Source: Mantamonas sphyraenae
Lineage: Eukaryota; CRuMs; Mantamonadidae
NCBI GenBank assembly: GCA_026936335.1
Contig: JAPMXV010000037.1
Span: 1 to 64,000 of the forward strand
Length of the DNA: 64,000 nucleotides
Direction: 5' to 3'
Shown here: positions 37,624-49,398 of the stretch, one piece after another
How the letters are laid out: each line of letters begins with the position of its first letter
How positions within the stretch are numbered: position 1 is the stretch's first letter
Notes under the pieces: model-generated
What the model saw: only the letters and a program-made list of their open reading frames with translations
Databases searched by the model: none
What the model was told of the DNA's origin: nothing
Program-made: the position numbers and the translations under genes

Positions 37624-40600
37624 TCACCTCAGCAGACTCTTCACTTTCTCCACAAACGACATAATCTGCACCGTCAGGTAGAATGCAGACAGCACCGTGA
37701 TCAAGCATGCCAGGCACACGACGTACTTGTAGATGCGGCGCACCCAATACTTCAACACCAGGTCGATGCGCATTGGATTGATGCACTCGGGCGGTCGGTT
37801 CGGTTCCATCAGCTCTGGATTCTTGTTCGGAAAGTACTGCGCCTCCCCCACCGGGTCCTCGTCCGCCTTTTTCTTTGTCAGAATGTTCATCGAGACCATC
37901 ACGTACCCTCGCGATTCACGCCGGAAGTTGGGGTGCGTCAGCGGCAACTTGACCTTGCTCACCGCAATCTCTCCCGCCGGGTTGTTCAGCACATCCCGAA
38001 AGTGCTTCGCCAAGTTCCACTGCACCTGTCCAATCAGCTCGCTGCTTCGTCCCACATCCGCATCCCACACCTGGATCAGCATTCGTGGTACCTTGCACGG
38101 CAAATCGTGCGTCAGCTTAATCCGATAGTTGAACAGCCCTCCCTCGTCTCGCGACTTGAAGTGCGTGTCCGTTTTGCCCGTTTGCTGGCTTTCCTCCATC
38201 CCACACGTCACAAAGATGTCGCTGCTCTGCGTACGCTGGTCCATCGGCGGCGTGTCGTGCGTTTCCCACACAATCACACGCAGCTCGTACGGCTCCGGCG
38301 GCGGCGGCCCAATCTCCTCCACGGGCACTCCGCTCACATGCTCCACAGGAATGATCTCCACCCACATTTCCAGCTTTCCCTGCGATCGCGACGACAGCGG
38401 AGAAAACAGGTCCCGCTGCTCACGCGGCTTCTTCCGCATGCTTAGCCACTCCTTGTTGAACAGCCGATCTTCAAGGTCAATCACAGTCCCTCCAATCAGG
38501 TCGTTCTTGCTGAATTTGTCGTAATCCCACACATTCACCACGAGCTGCGAGTTGCCCGGGATCTTGCCCAGCAGCCTGTAGCACTTGTTGAATTGCGGAT
38601 TGTTGTCCGTCACCACAAAGTCCTTGTCGTAGATCCGCTCGTCCTCCAGGTCCCGCAGATACAGCTCCATGAACGCGTCGCTCGGCGTCCCGTCTTCATC
38701 CCGTGACACCAGGTTGATCCCTTGGATCACATACACACGCACTTCGTACTCCTGCTCCTTGAACTGCCGCTGCAGCGACGCCGTATCTGCACGCGCCTTC
38801 ACCTCTGTCACTTTCGGGTTGAACAGCTCCAGTTTGCCCTTGAACTGGCCACACACCTGCAGGCTCCCCTTTGGCGCCTTGGCCTTGGACCCACTCAGTC
38901 CACGCGTTTGCCCACGGATCAGCGGATACACAGGGAAAGGCAGCGTCACAAACGTCTTTTCCAGCTCCGTTCCAATCAATGGGTGCTTCTTTGCCGGATC
39001 CTTGCTTGTCAGCCTCGCCTTTTCCAACTCCTTGTCCCGCTTCTCCTTCTCCTTCGCCTCCTTCGCCTCCCTTGCCAGCCGTGCCTTTTCTTCCGCTGCC
39101 TCTGCTGCCGCTGCCGCTGCCTCTTCCTCCGCTTGCTTTTTCGCCCATGGCGTCATCCACCACTTGCTCGACGACCCGTTCGCTCCGTCAACTCCCTCTC
39201 CCGCTGCCGCTGCTGCTGCCGCCGCCTCTGCTGCTGCTTTTGCTGCCTCCTCCCGCATCACCTTTGGCTTCTTCTTCTTTTTGTGCGTAAATTGCGTCAC
39301 GTTTGTCAGCTCTTCCGTGTCGTCCATCGCAAGAAACGCTGCTGCGTTCATCTTTTTCGGCGCCTTGCCCTTTCCCCCGCGCCCAAAGCCCTTGCGCTTG
39401 CCCGACAGCAGGCCAGTCTTTTCGTCTCCGTCTTCAGCGCCTTCCAGCACGCCCACTTCTTCCTCCATCTCCTCCTCATGCCTCCGCTCATCCTCCACCA
39501 CAATCGTCACCGCGTCCCCGTCACCGCCTCCGTTGATGCTCCCATAGCCCGTTCCTCCTAGCACAGGCAGCGCTTGTGGTGGCTGCTGTTGACTCTCTCC
39601 CACCCCCGCGCCGTTGTCCGTTGCCGCCTCCTCTTCGTCTGCCCCAAAGTCGATCACCACCACATTCCCCGTCATGGCTGCCCCGACTCCCGATCCACTG
39701 TCCGATCCTTCGCCGCTCAATAGCTCATCTTGTCTGTCCAGCGCTTCGTTCTGTCCGAAATCCGCCGCAAGCACAGCCATCATGTCGTCCGACATCTCTG
39801 CACGCACAGCCTTGTTCATCGCAGGTTCCTTGCCCTTGCCACTGTCCTCCTCGTCTCCCTGTTCCCCGTCGCCATCCTTTGCACCCATCGCCTCTGCAGA
39901 CGAGCCCTCCCCGGCCTCCACGTTGCGCTGCCCTTCCATGCGGTCCCACGCCGCGCGCTGTTCGCTCAGCAAATCAAACGACACCGTGTCCAGCGTCGTG
40001 TACTTTGGCGGATGTGAAAACGAGTACTCCGGGTTGTCTTCCAGCCGTGGCTTCAGCCACGTGATGAACGGCAACAGCGGCACAGACGTGATGCCCACCA
40101 GCGGCCTGCTGATACCACCAGCGCGGTAGTCGTACACACGCACGCTCAGACACGGCGCAAACAGAGGGTCGTGAGGGATCTTCACAGGTACCTCGTACAC
40201 CTCCAAGAAGTTCGCACTCGGGCCAGATGGCGTGCTGCTCGGCACACTGCGCACCTTTTGCTCGGGCTCCCCACAGTCAAACTCCACAAACGGCTTGCCC
40301 ACCTTGAATCCACGGAACTTGGTCATGTTTCGCACCCCGACGGCGCTCACCACAAGGTCGCACACCGTGTGCTCGGGTTCCAGCGAGTCCGGCGGCCCGG
40401 GGTACCGCGTCAGTTTGTTTGCGTCAATCAGCTGGAAGCTTGCCAGCACCGCCCCTTCCAATGCCTTGGGGTCATGCATAAACAAAGGCCACCACCTCGG
40501 CCTCGCCTCCATCTCGGGCTTCAGGTCGTGCAGCGGCAGAGTGAATCGCCCAATCATGTCGTCCCCGCCGTATCGATCCGCGTCCATCACCTGCACCATC

Positions 40601-43164
40601 AGCACAGGTGCAATCTCCCAGTCCACAGGCAACTCCACATCCACCACCAGCGTTTCGTACCACTGCGGAAACAGGCTTTCACGGATCATTCTTGTGCGCG
40701 CGCTCTGTCCCGCACACCGCATCACGCAGTATGGGTCCGAGAATCCGTTGTCGTCTGCACTCGGCAAGTTATACCCTTGGTAGAAATGCCCACGCAATTG
40801 GTACTTCTTTGTCACAGGGATTTCCAGTTCCGGACGGGGCGACTTCTGTGTCTCGTGGCCTTCCAACCCCATTGTCAACCGGTACAGCATAATCCCCCCA
40901 AACGCCTCACCCGTAAACTTCTTGTGGAACACGTCCGCCTCCAGAATCTGCCACTGCGGCTTGTGCATCCACACTCCGCTCTCCTTCTGCAACAGGTCTT
41001 TCACCTTGAATCGCATGAAGCCCGTGCGCTTGCCCTTCACCAACAACTCCACAAACACGTCCGGCACATGGTCCAGGTTCTCTGCGTCCAGCTGCTGCGA
41101 CACAAGCGGACGCATCTGGTCAAAGAACGCCGCCTTGCCCCCGTCCACTTTCGCGGACACACTCTGCAAGTTCACGCTACCCAGGCTGAGCTGCACCTGC
41201 ACCGAGTCGCCCTCCTCTGCTTTCATCTCGATCACTTCGTACACGTCCAGGTACACCATGTACGACCGGAGCAGCGGGCCGCTCTTGTTCGCGATGTTCT
41301 CACGCAGTACCCGTGGAATGGTCGTCTCCTTCCAGTCGACAGCCAGCAGCACCTGACCACGGTATGCATTGCCCACCACGTCTCCCCGCTGCACCGCATT
41401 TTGCATCTCCCCGCTCGCTCCGTCTGGCGCTCCGTACAGCGGCAGCCACACTGGGCCGTAGCTCCCATTTTGTTGCGCTTTCTTCTTCTTCTTCTTTCGC
41501 TTCTTCTTCAAATTCTTCTGTGCATCTTTCAGCCCTTCGCTTATTCCGGTCAGCGGATTCAGCTTTTGCGCAAGCGTCTTTGGCTTCTCCTTCGCCTTGC
41601 CCTTGTTCTTCTTGGCCTCCCGCTCCTTCCTACGCGCCTCTTTCCGCTCTTCCTTCCGCTCCTTCTTCTTGCGCTTCTCTTCCGCCAAGTCTTCCTTCGA
41701 CAGGCCTCGCTTCTTGGCCAACTCCTTCTTCAACCGCTTCTTTTCCTCCTTCTTCTTCGCCAGCTCCTTCTTGCTCAGCTCTTTCTCTTGGAAGTTTTCC
41801 TTCAGGTACGCCCAATCCAACTCGGTGTAGCTGATAAAGTCGTCGGCGCTCGCCTGCACACATGCGCACCATCACGCTGCTGCGTCAGTCTCGGTCCACC
41901 GCGCATCCACGCTCGCACTCTGCCGACGTAAACTTACAGCATCCCAGTCAAACAGCTCGATGCGCAGCGTGTTCTGGAAGCTGGTGAACCCAATCATGTG
42001 CAAGACCTCGTTGAACACAGGGTCCAATGTCTTTTTGATCACCGACGTGCTCTGCGGCTTGTTGGACTGGAACGACACCTTGAAGTACGGATCACTTTTG
42101 CCGTTCCAGTCCATTTTAGGTAGGTCGATGGCTCTGTAGAAGCGCACGTCCACTTGCCACGTCTTCATCGCTTCTGTTGTCGGCGGCAACATAACCTGTG
42201 CAACCCCCGGGCGCGTGTCAGTTCCCACCATCGTCACTCTGTTGGACCCCCATAACACTTCGCTTCTGCCCACCCTCGCTCGTAGCATACGTCGTTAAGA
42301 TCGTCATCGCCCTCCACATCCTCGTCGTGCACAAAGGCGTCGTCGCCTGGGCCCAGCACGGTCACTGAAACCTTGAGATAGCCCTGAATGCCGTCGTCTT
42401 CGTGCTCCGACTCTGGGTCCGAGTCCGAGTCCTCCTCTTCTTCCGAGTCCGAGTCCGAGTCGTACGTCTGCAGGTGCTTCGGCACCTTGGGCGGCCGCGG
42501 ATCGTACAGGCCCAACCACTTTTTGTAGATCTCGTGGTGTTCACAGTCGTACACATACTGTGTGTCCAACGTATACTCTCCAATCAGCTCGTTCTTGGTC
42601 ACCGTGTTGGCTGAGAGACGTCACGTGCACACACACACACACACACACACGCAACGCCAAGCGTGCGCCATTCCCCCGCCGTGTCAGCGATCCTCCCGTG
42701 CGTGTACTCACCCGCGCTTCACACGGTTCCGCGCCACGATGCACAACGCGCCATCTGTGGCGTCCCGTACACAGCGCGCGAACGGCGCCACACACACACA
42801 CAGCTCCGTATGATGCACGAGCAGCCTCGTGTTGAGTGGTCTTCCTAAGGCCCGGGTGCGGAAATGCTCGGCAGCCCGTCGCAGCTCCACGCACGCCATA
42901 CGCACTCACACGGCACTTACCATCGTACACAGCCAGCTTGATCTTGCCTCGAAAGAACGCTCGCCGGGTCACATTGAGGTCAAAGTAAAGCAGGGTGTCA
43001 AATACAGCCGACGAGCGCTTCTTGATCACCTGGGTGTACTTCTTCTGGTCCAGCACGTCCACACGCACCACCGGGTCCGACGTGCCCGACGAATCCTTAC
43101 CCAGCAGGTCGCGCACCTCGTGAATATACACGCGCACCTGATAGTCGTCTGTCTTTACACTCAT
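37624..43164 (-). CDS. Ferlin family multi-C2 domain protein
   Basis: Exons 43164-42921, 42610-42291, 42195-41938 and 41853-37624 (1,683 aa) are all in phase. Ferlins are tail-anchored Ca2+/phospholipid-binding proteins acting in vesicle fusion and membrane repair. At least six C2-like units can be seen. Examples are QVRVYIHEVRDLLG at the N-terminus, QVDVRFYRAIDLPKMDWNGKSDPY, YQLRGHFYQGYNLPSADDNG-FSDPY, EVRVYVIQGINLVSRDEDG and ELRVIVWETHD. A highly charged Lys/Glu-rich stretch (about residues 290-400) and an Ala/Glu-rich stretch (about 900-1000) look helical. The C-terminus has a membrane helix (VVCLACLITVLSAFYLTV) with a short tail, as in all ferlins. All three introns lie in the first 280 codons. 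The ATG is 62 bp from that of the divergent glycine-rich gene. Confidence 0.93.
42628..42650. repeat. (CA)n dinucleotide repeat in ferlin intron 1
   Basis: About eleven CA units lie just upstream of the ferlin exon 2 acceptor. The repeat is intronic and has no coding consequence. Similar GT/CA runs occur in CFAP263 intron 3 (48546-48564). Confidence 0.9.
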
Positions 43165-43226
43165 GGCATGCAGCGGGCCCCTGCTTACACACGCGCACCC
43201 GCGCAACCAAACTCCCGACCCCGCCC

Positions 43227-46200
43227 ATGCACGCACATGCGCCCGTGTGCCTTTGCCTGCTCTTGCTCCTGCCCATATTGGGTGGTGTGCATGCGGCTAT
43301 GCTCAAGGGATCCCACCGCTTTGGCGTTCCCGCGCCTCGTGCCTCGTGGGAACGCGTGTACGCCGCCCAGGCCGCCCAGCTCGGCCTGGATGCAGTTGCA
43401 CATTCAAACGACGCCACGAGGACCTCTGCTGCTCCTCACCACACCTACGAGTGGACTGTGGGCAACGGCACCGTGCCCCTGTGTGCCAACGGCAACCTTA
43501 CCGTCGTCAACAGCACCTGTGTCATCCAAGGCACCCACATCCTCACTCCGGCACAGGGTCAAGACACTGCCACCCTCACCTCCCTTGGCTCCATCTATAT
43601 GGCTCCCTCCAGGTGAGTTTCCCTTCCCAGCATGTCTGCCCGCCAACCTCGGCCTGCAAGAAGACATGCACCACCGTTCCACTCGCCCAATCCCACCTCA
43701 CACGCGTTTCGCCGACCCGCCGTCCGCAGCAACATCCTCTGCCCCGTCACAGGCTGCAAGATCAAACTGGACATCCGCTACAACCTCATGCTGGACTTCA
43801 ATAGCTCAATTGCCTCCGCCTACGTGTTTGTCCAGGCCGACAACGTCACCTTGTCCGTCGAGGCACGCATCGACGCCTCGGGACTCGGCGACAACCGTGT
43901 GCCATTGGGCAAAGGCAAGGTCCAAGGTGCAGGCGGTGGCTACGGTGGCTCTGGTGCCGATTGTGGCATCAGCCAGAATGGGGGTGGCGACGACTACGGC
44001 TTCAACTACGTGATGCAGCCCGGACACCCAGGCAGTCCCTCGTATGGAGACACCCTGGGCGGAGGCGTGATCAACATGCAAGTCACCCACAGTTTGTACC
44101 TCTTTGGTGCCATCAGTGCAAACGGCGCCTCCGCAGCGGACCCCACCGACGGCGGCGGCTCCGGCGGCTCCGTGTACGTCATTGCCAATCAGGTCGAGGG
44201 CTCGGGCCAGGTCACGGCCACCGGTGGCTCCGGTTACAGTGGAGGTGGAGGAGGCCGTGTGGCCGTGAAGGTCCTGGGTGCATACACGGCAGGTCTGCCC
44301 ATTGTCATCAGCGGCGGCCAGTCGCAACAATGCAAAACAGCAGGCGGTTCAGGCAGCTTCTACGAACACCATGGCCACCGCCTGGAGTTTGACAACGGAG
44401 TCAACCTGGAGTCGGCCATCACACACATCGACACAAGCTACAACTTCGAGGTTGTGGCCATCACCGACAACAGCAACGTGATGGTCAGCGGCAACGCGCC
44501 GTTGAACCCGTACGACAGCATGTACGTGGTATCCAGCACGGTGGGCAGCGGTCTCAAGAACTTGGTCATTGCCACGCCCACCTTCACTTGCAAGGGCTGC
44601 GTCATTGACGTCGAGTCGCTCAGTCTATTTGCAAACAAAGTTGTTATCGACAACCAGAGCAACGTACAAGCCAGTGGCACCATGCGCATCAATAGCACAG
44701 GTGACTCGCCCACCGTAGCCCTCTCCGGCACCTTCCAGGTGGACGAGCAATCCATCGTGCGAAGCAGCGGCTCCGTGTCCACCACGGGCCTGTCGCTCGT
44801 CACCGACAGCGTGTACATGGAGGCCATGAGCATTGACATCAACCAGGGCACGCAGATTGTGTCCAAAAAGACAAACTGCAGCCTGGTTGAGCAGATGACG
44901 CCCGAATGCTTTGACCTCATTGGTCCTGACGAGTCCTTCACCAAAGGCATGTACGCATTCTTTCTTGCTGCCGACGTGACTGTGCGCCCAGGCAGTTCCA
45001 TTACGGGCAGCAGCGCCATGATATGCGCAGGCACTCTGGAGCTCTCGGGCACCATCACCACAGACTCGCGCGGTTGCGTCGCTGCCCAAGGCACAGGACC
45101 AGGGTCACAGGTTACCGGTGGCGCAGGCAGTGGAGGAGGCCATGGAGGTACAGGAGGCGATTCGTCGTACTCGGGCTACGTGTCCCCTGGTGGCAACGCC
45201 TACGATTTCCTCAGCCGACCGGGCATGAGCGGCAGCGGAGGCGGATCGAACTTGCTCGGAGGCGTGGGTGGAGGCGTGGTGTTTGTGCGCGTCAGCAATA
45301 CCTTCACTCACAACGGACTCATCGACGTGAACGGAGGAGACGGAACGGGCATCGCCGGCCAGGGTGGTGGTGGAGGAGGCTCCGCAGGCAGTATCTTTGT
45401 ACAGACATCGCTGTTGGTGGGCAAGGGCAGCTTTAACGCCAACGGAGGAGCCGGGGGCGACCCTGGAGGAGGCGGAGGCGGAGGAGGCATCATCCACTTT
45501 GACTGGAATGGCCAAGACACACACAAAGCCGCCCTTGGCTACTCTGGCAAGCTGTCGGCCACAGGCGGGTCCGGGAACGGCGATGCGTCCGATGGAACCG
45601 CGGGCAAAGTGACAGCCGTGCCTTGCGAGCTCGGATATGAAGGCGTGTTCTGTAGCCCGTGTGCAGTTGGCTTCTACAAGGACACGCGAGGCAACCAAGA
45701 GTGCACACAGTGCAGCAATGCTCCATCGACGTCCAACTACACCAAGGGGGCGGGCATGGATGCAACGTGTGCGTACGATTGCGATCAAGGCTTTGTGTTT
45801 CCCACATGCCAAACGCCGTACGAGCTGCTGTGGCAATTTCTCGGCGAAATCCCCATCCTTGTTGGGGCGCTTGTGGTGCTGCTGCTCGTGGGCACGCCTG
45901 CCATTGTGCAGCTGCTTAGACGCAACGACGCAACCGCGTGGGGCATGGGCGCGAGCGGGTCCACGCGCGCAAGCAAGGCTGGCTCGATCAATGGAGTGGG
46001 GGTGGGGCGAGGAGTGCGCTCGTCGAGCAGCTTGCGCACGCACTCGTGGGTCCACGAGGAAACATCGTTGCTGGACCGCACGTCGGCCTCCTTGCAGTCG
46101 TATACAAACGACATGGCCAGCGAGCTGAACTTGAACGTGCACGAGATCGACCATCACATCTGCCGTGTGTTTTTCCACGGCGCAAACACACACACGCTGC

Positions 46201-47672
46201 CGTGGAGCCTTTCGGAGAAACCGCCAAGCATGCTGGAGAAGGACATCGACGCCGAGGAGTGGAGTGAATTTGCGTTGTCCTGCAACGAGATGCTCGTATG
46301 GGAGGGACGCGACGTGTTCGTGTTCTATGTGCTGTGGGTGCTGTGCTATCCGCTGAGCCTGCTGTGGCTGGCAGCGGTCAAGGAACGCAAGGCACGGCAG
46401 TTGCGACGCTTTGTGCAGCACGAGTACGACTTTGCCTTTCTGCACTCGCTGCGCGCACGCAACCTACGCTCCTGCCTCAAGATTACGTTTGACTCACGCC
46501 ACACGGTGGCATACCTGGACATCCTACAGTTTGAGGGGTCGCACGTGGAGGGCCATGATGTGACCATGCCCATGGTGTTGCAGTGCTCAGGTACAGGCAC
46601 GTTCGACTATCCGTTCCAGCTGGACTGGCATGACCCGCTCGTGGCCTACCTGGAAAAGTTTATTGGCACACGCACATGGCGACGCTTCCTCAAGGGTCTC
46701 AATGCAAGGCTGCGCACAGTGGAAGCCAGCTACATGCGCGTGACCACGGCTCGCGTCCACAAGTACGTCTCTGCACAGAACGAGGCTGTGTTCCGCGACG
46801 CAGGCATGCGATGCGACCTGGCCGAGTTTCTGCAAGACAGCACGGATGCCACGCGCCTGGGACTCATTGTCAGTGCGCGCCCTCGGCCCAGAATGGACAG
46901 CGAGGGTCCCGTCGAGACCACACTTGCTTCCCCTATTGCCCACGCCATCCTCGGCTCAAACTCGTTCGTGCTGGACCTGCCCCAGGCAGCAGGGTTCAAG
47001 CTGGAGCCGTCGGGCCTGGTGGCGCGCTTCCCCATCCACTACACTCTAGTGGGTCAGACCGGCACATCCCGGCGAGGCGGCATGGGGGCAGCCACGCTTA
47101 TCCGGGAGTTTCAGCGCTGGCTGACTGGCTTGCTGGTGTCCAACCGAGACCCCAGGTTGTATCCCGTGCCAATCGTGCTCCTGCTTGCTGCACTCCTCGT
47201 GGGCGACTTTGCGACCACAGGCGAGAGTCTGTTTGCATTGTGGAAGCTCCAGGAGCGTGTGGGCTTTGTCATGTCGCTGTGCCTGCTGCCGCTGGGCATC
47301 CTCTCGCCCCTGTGGGGCATTGTGGCCTTTGTGTTGCAACCCACCCAGGCTCAAGCGTGGCGTCACTACCTGGCGGTCAACACAATCAGCCTGGTCAACG
47401 CCGTGGTGCTCATCAACTTTAGCGTGACGTACGAACATCGAATCTGGCTGTTCCCGGTCACCCTGTTGGTTCTCAAGCTGATTGCAGGCTATCTTATTTC
47501 CGTGTTTGTTGGCCATCTGGAAGTGCCCGAAACAGACGTGCTCACCACCAACATGGACGATTTCTGGAGTCCCGTGCTGGATGACGACGGTGAAGTCGAG
47601 GATCGTTTCGACGACCGTTCCAGCGTCGGCTCTGGCGGCGACAAGGGCCGTGAGTTTGGCCAATTGCTGTAA
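43227..47672 (+). CDS. Large secreted-then-membrane glycine-rich protein, receptor-like
   Basis: Exons 43227-43612 and 43730-47672 (1,442 aa) join in phase 2, restoring a Ser. Residues 1-23 are a clear signal peptide. The ectodomain (about 24-750) is beta-rich with Gly-rich loops such as GGGYGGSGADCG, GGSGGSVYVIA and GGGGGGIIHF, and many N-glycosylation motifs. A Cys-rich segment at about 760-830 (CELGYEGVFCSPCAVGFYKD) resembles EGF or GCC2/GCC3 tumour-receptor-like repeats. A membrane helix follows at about 833-855, then a long cytosolic part with further membrane segments at about 925-945 and 1270-1400. The overall plan resembles the plant glycine-rich DUF8003-type proteins and related protist proteins; that is from memory of architecture. 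Function is unknown and may be adhesion or cell-surface sensing. Confidence 0.82.
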
Positions 47673-47760
47673 ATGGATACGAGTGTAATGCTTTCCATTG
47701 GTTTGTGTTTGTGTTTGTGTTTGTGTTTGTGTGGGTGGGTGGGTTTTCCCTTTGCACCGA
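47673..47760. repeat. (GTTTGT)n-type simple repeat between convergent genes
   Basis: The 88-bp gap between the glycine-rich gene stop and the CFAP263 stop contains four to five tandem GTTTGT units (47700-47730), followed by GGGT repeats. No gene fits here. The T/G-rich run may serve in 3'-end formation for the plus-strand gene. Confidence 0.7.
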
Positions 47761-49398
47761 TCACGAGATCGAGGGCAGGCTGGGGATTTCAGAATCAAAG
47801 TGTTGGTCATTGGAGGAGCCTGCACCAGAGGAGGAAGAGGAGGAAGCGGCGGAAGACGAAGAAGTGCCTGCGGCCGTGACGCCTGTTTGCTTGTTGCCGT
47901 AGCGTCCGAGGAGGCCGCGCGAAGAGGAGCCTGTCGTGGCGGCCAGAGAGCGTGTGTCGACGCGGCCTGGCCCCGTGTACCAGGACGATTGGCCCTGCGT
48001 GTCGTCCTTGGACTGTTTGTAGTAAAGCTTGAGAGCCTTCTCGGCAATCTCCACCTTGCGCTCCCAGTTGCGCACCTTTTTCTCCAGCTCGTACTGCTCG
48101 GCGCGCTGCGCCACGTACTCGAGCACTTCGGGCACCTTGTACTCCTCTTGCTGCTGCTTGAGCTGTTTGTTGATAGATTCGGCCTTGTTGCGCTCCGTCG
48201 TCACCTTTTTGATGTCCTCCTGCACGCGTTTGACCGTGTCCCGCCGGATGTGGATTTCCTTGTCCAGCTTGCTCTGCTCGTTTGTCAGCCGGTTCAGCGT
48301 CTTCTTGTGGTTGTTGAGCATGTGCACCGTCTTGCCTGCCTCTTTCTTCAGATCCTGCACCTCTTTTTGCTTCTCTGCGTACTTTTCCTTGTACTGGTCG
48401 TTCTCGATCTTGAGCTGGTCAAAGTCGATGCCCTTCAGCGAGTCGTTCATCTCCTCCTTCTGCATCAGGTGGTTCTGATTCTTCTGGATGGCCTTGCGTA
48501 GCGACAACACACGCATGCGAAACTGTTCCTTGGTGTGGTCCTGCAAGTGTGTGTGTGTGTGTGTCGCCCGCACCAAGGGAAGTGGCGTCAGTTGCGAGGG
48601 CAAACGTGTGTGCGCATGGTACGCCCAGGCACGACGTGCCTACACCTGCGTGGCGTCCTCCACGCCTGTAACAGGCCCACACCTACCTTTGTCTTTTGCT
48701 TGTCCTCAAAAAACTTGATGATACGGTCGCCCGAGAAGCGTTCCGTGCGCGGGTTCCAGGCAGCCTGCACAATCTCGCGCTGAAAGTCCTCCTCATCTTT
48801 GTGCAATTGGGCCAGGCTGGTGGACGCCTCTTCCAGAGATGCCTGTGTGGTGTGTGGCCCACATGTGCGGTGGCGTGTGAGCATTGTGTGTGCGTGGCGT
48901 GCAGAGAGCGAGTGGACGACGCTCGCCTAACGGTCGACCTGTGCATCAGCGGCTCGAGCCGGCTTACCTTGATTGTTTCGATCTCCTCTTGCCGTTTGGA
49001 GATGGTCAGTTCGCGCAGTTCAATCAGCTTGTCACACTCCGAGGTGGCAATCTCGATCTTCTTTTCAGTGGCCAGCAGTTGTTGCTGGCGGACCCCCTTC
49101 TTCTTTCGTCCCCGCCTGCTCTTGTCGTCCTCCATCATCTCTGTGAGTTCGTTGGGAGACAGTCCCTGCAAATACTGCTGCAGCAGCATGTTCTCCTTCA
49201 AGACCCGCTCATTCTCGCTAAACAGCCGATGCAGCTCCTCCTTTGCTGCAGCCGCTCCTGAACTTGCGCGTGACCTGCAAGCATGTGTCAGCATGGGGAG
49301 TGCATGTGTGGGTGGGTGGGTGGGTGTGTGCAATGACAATACGCAACAGGCTAGTGAAGGTGCACGCATGTGTGGCATGTTTGGTGGGTTTACTCACA
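47761..49398 (-). CDS. CFAP263: Cilia- and flagella-associated protein 263 (CCDC113)
   Basis: Coding exons 49274-48968, 48842-48687 and 48540-47761 are clear and in phase. With a first exon ending AT at 49398, the start codon ATG is split by intron 1, giving 414 aa (human 377). CFAP263 forms an axonemal complex with CFAP184/CCDC96 and lies near the base of radial spokes and the nexin-dynein regulatory complex. Long coiled coil dominates. The diagnostic C-terminal block is FDQLKIENDQYKEK, AGKTVHMLNNHK, VPEVLEYVAQRAEQYELEKKV and WERKVEIAEKALK. A Ser/Gly-rich tail follows. An alternative unspliced start is the ATG at 49297, which gives MLTHACRSRASS. However, that stretch carries a CTGAC plus TTGCAG acceptor, so I favour the spliced start. 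Confidence 0.9.

Noticed and set aside
45105-46445. 446-aa minus-strand ORF inside the glycine-rich gene
   Set aside because: Antisense shadow without domains.
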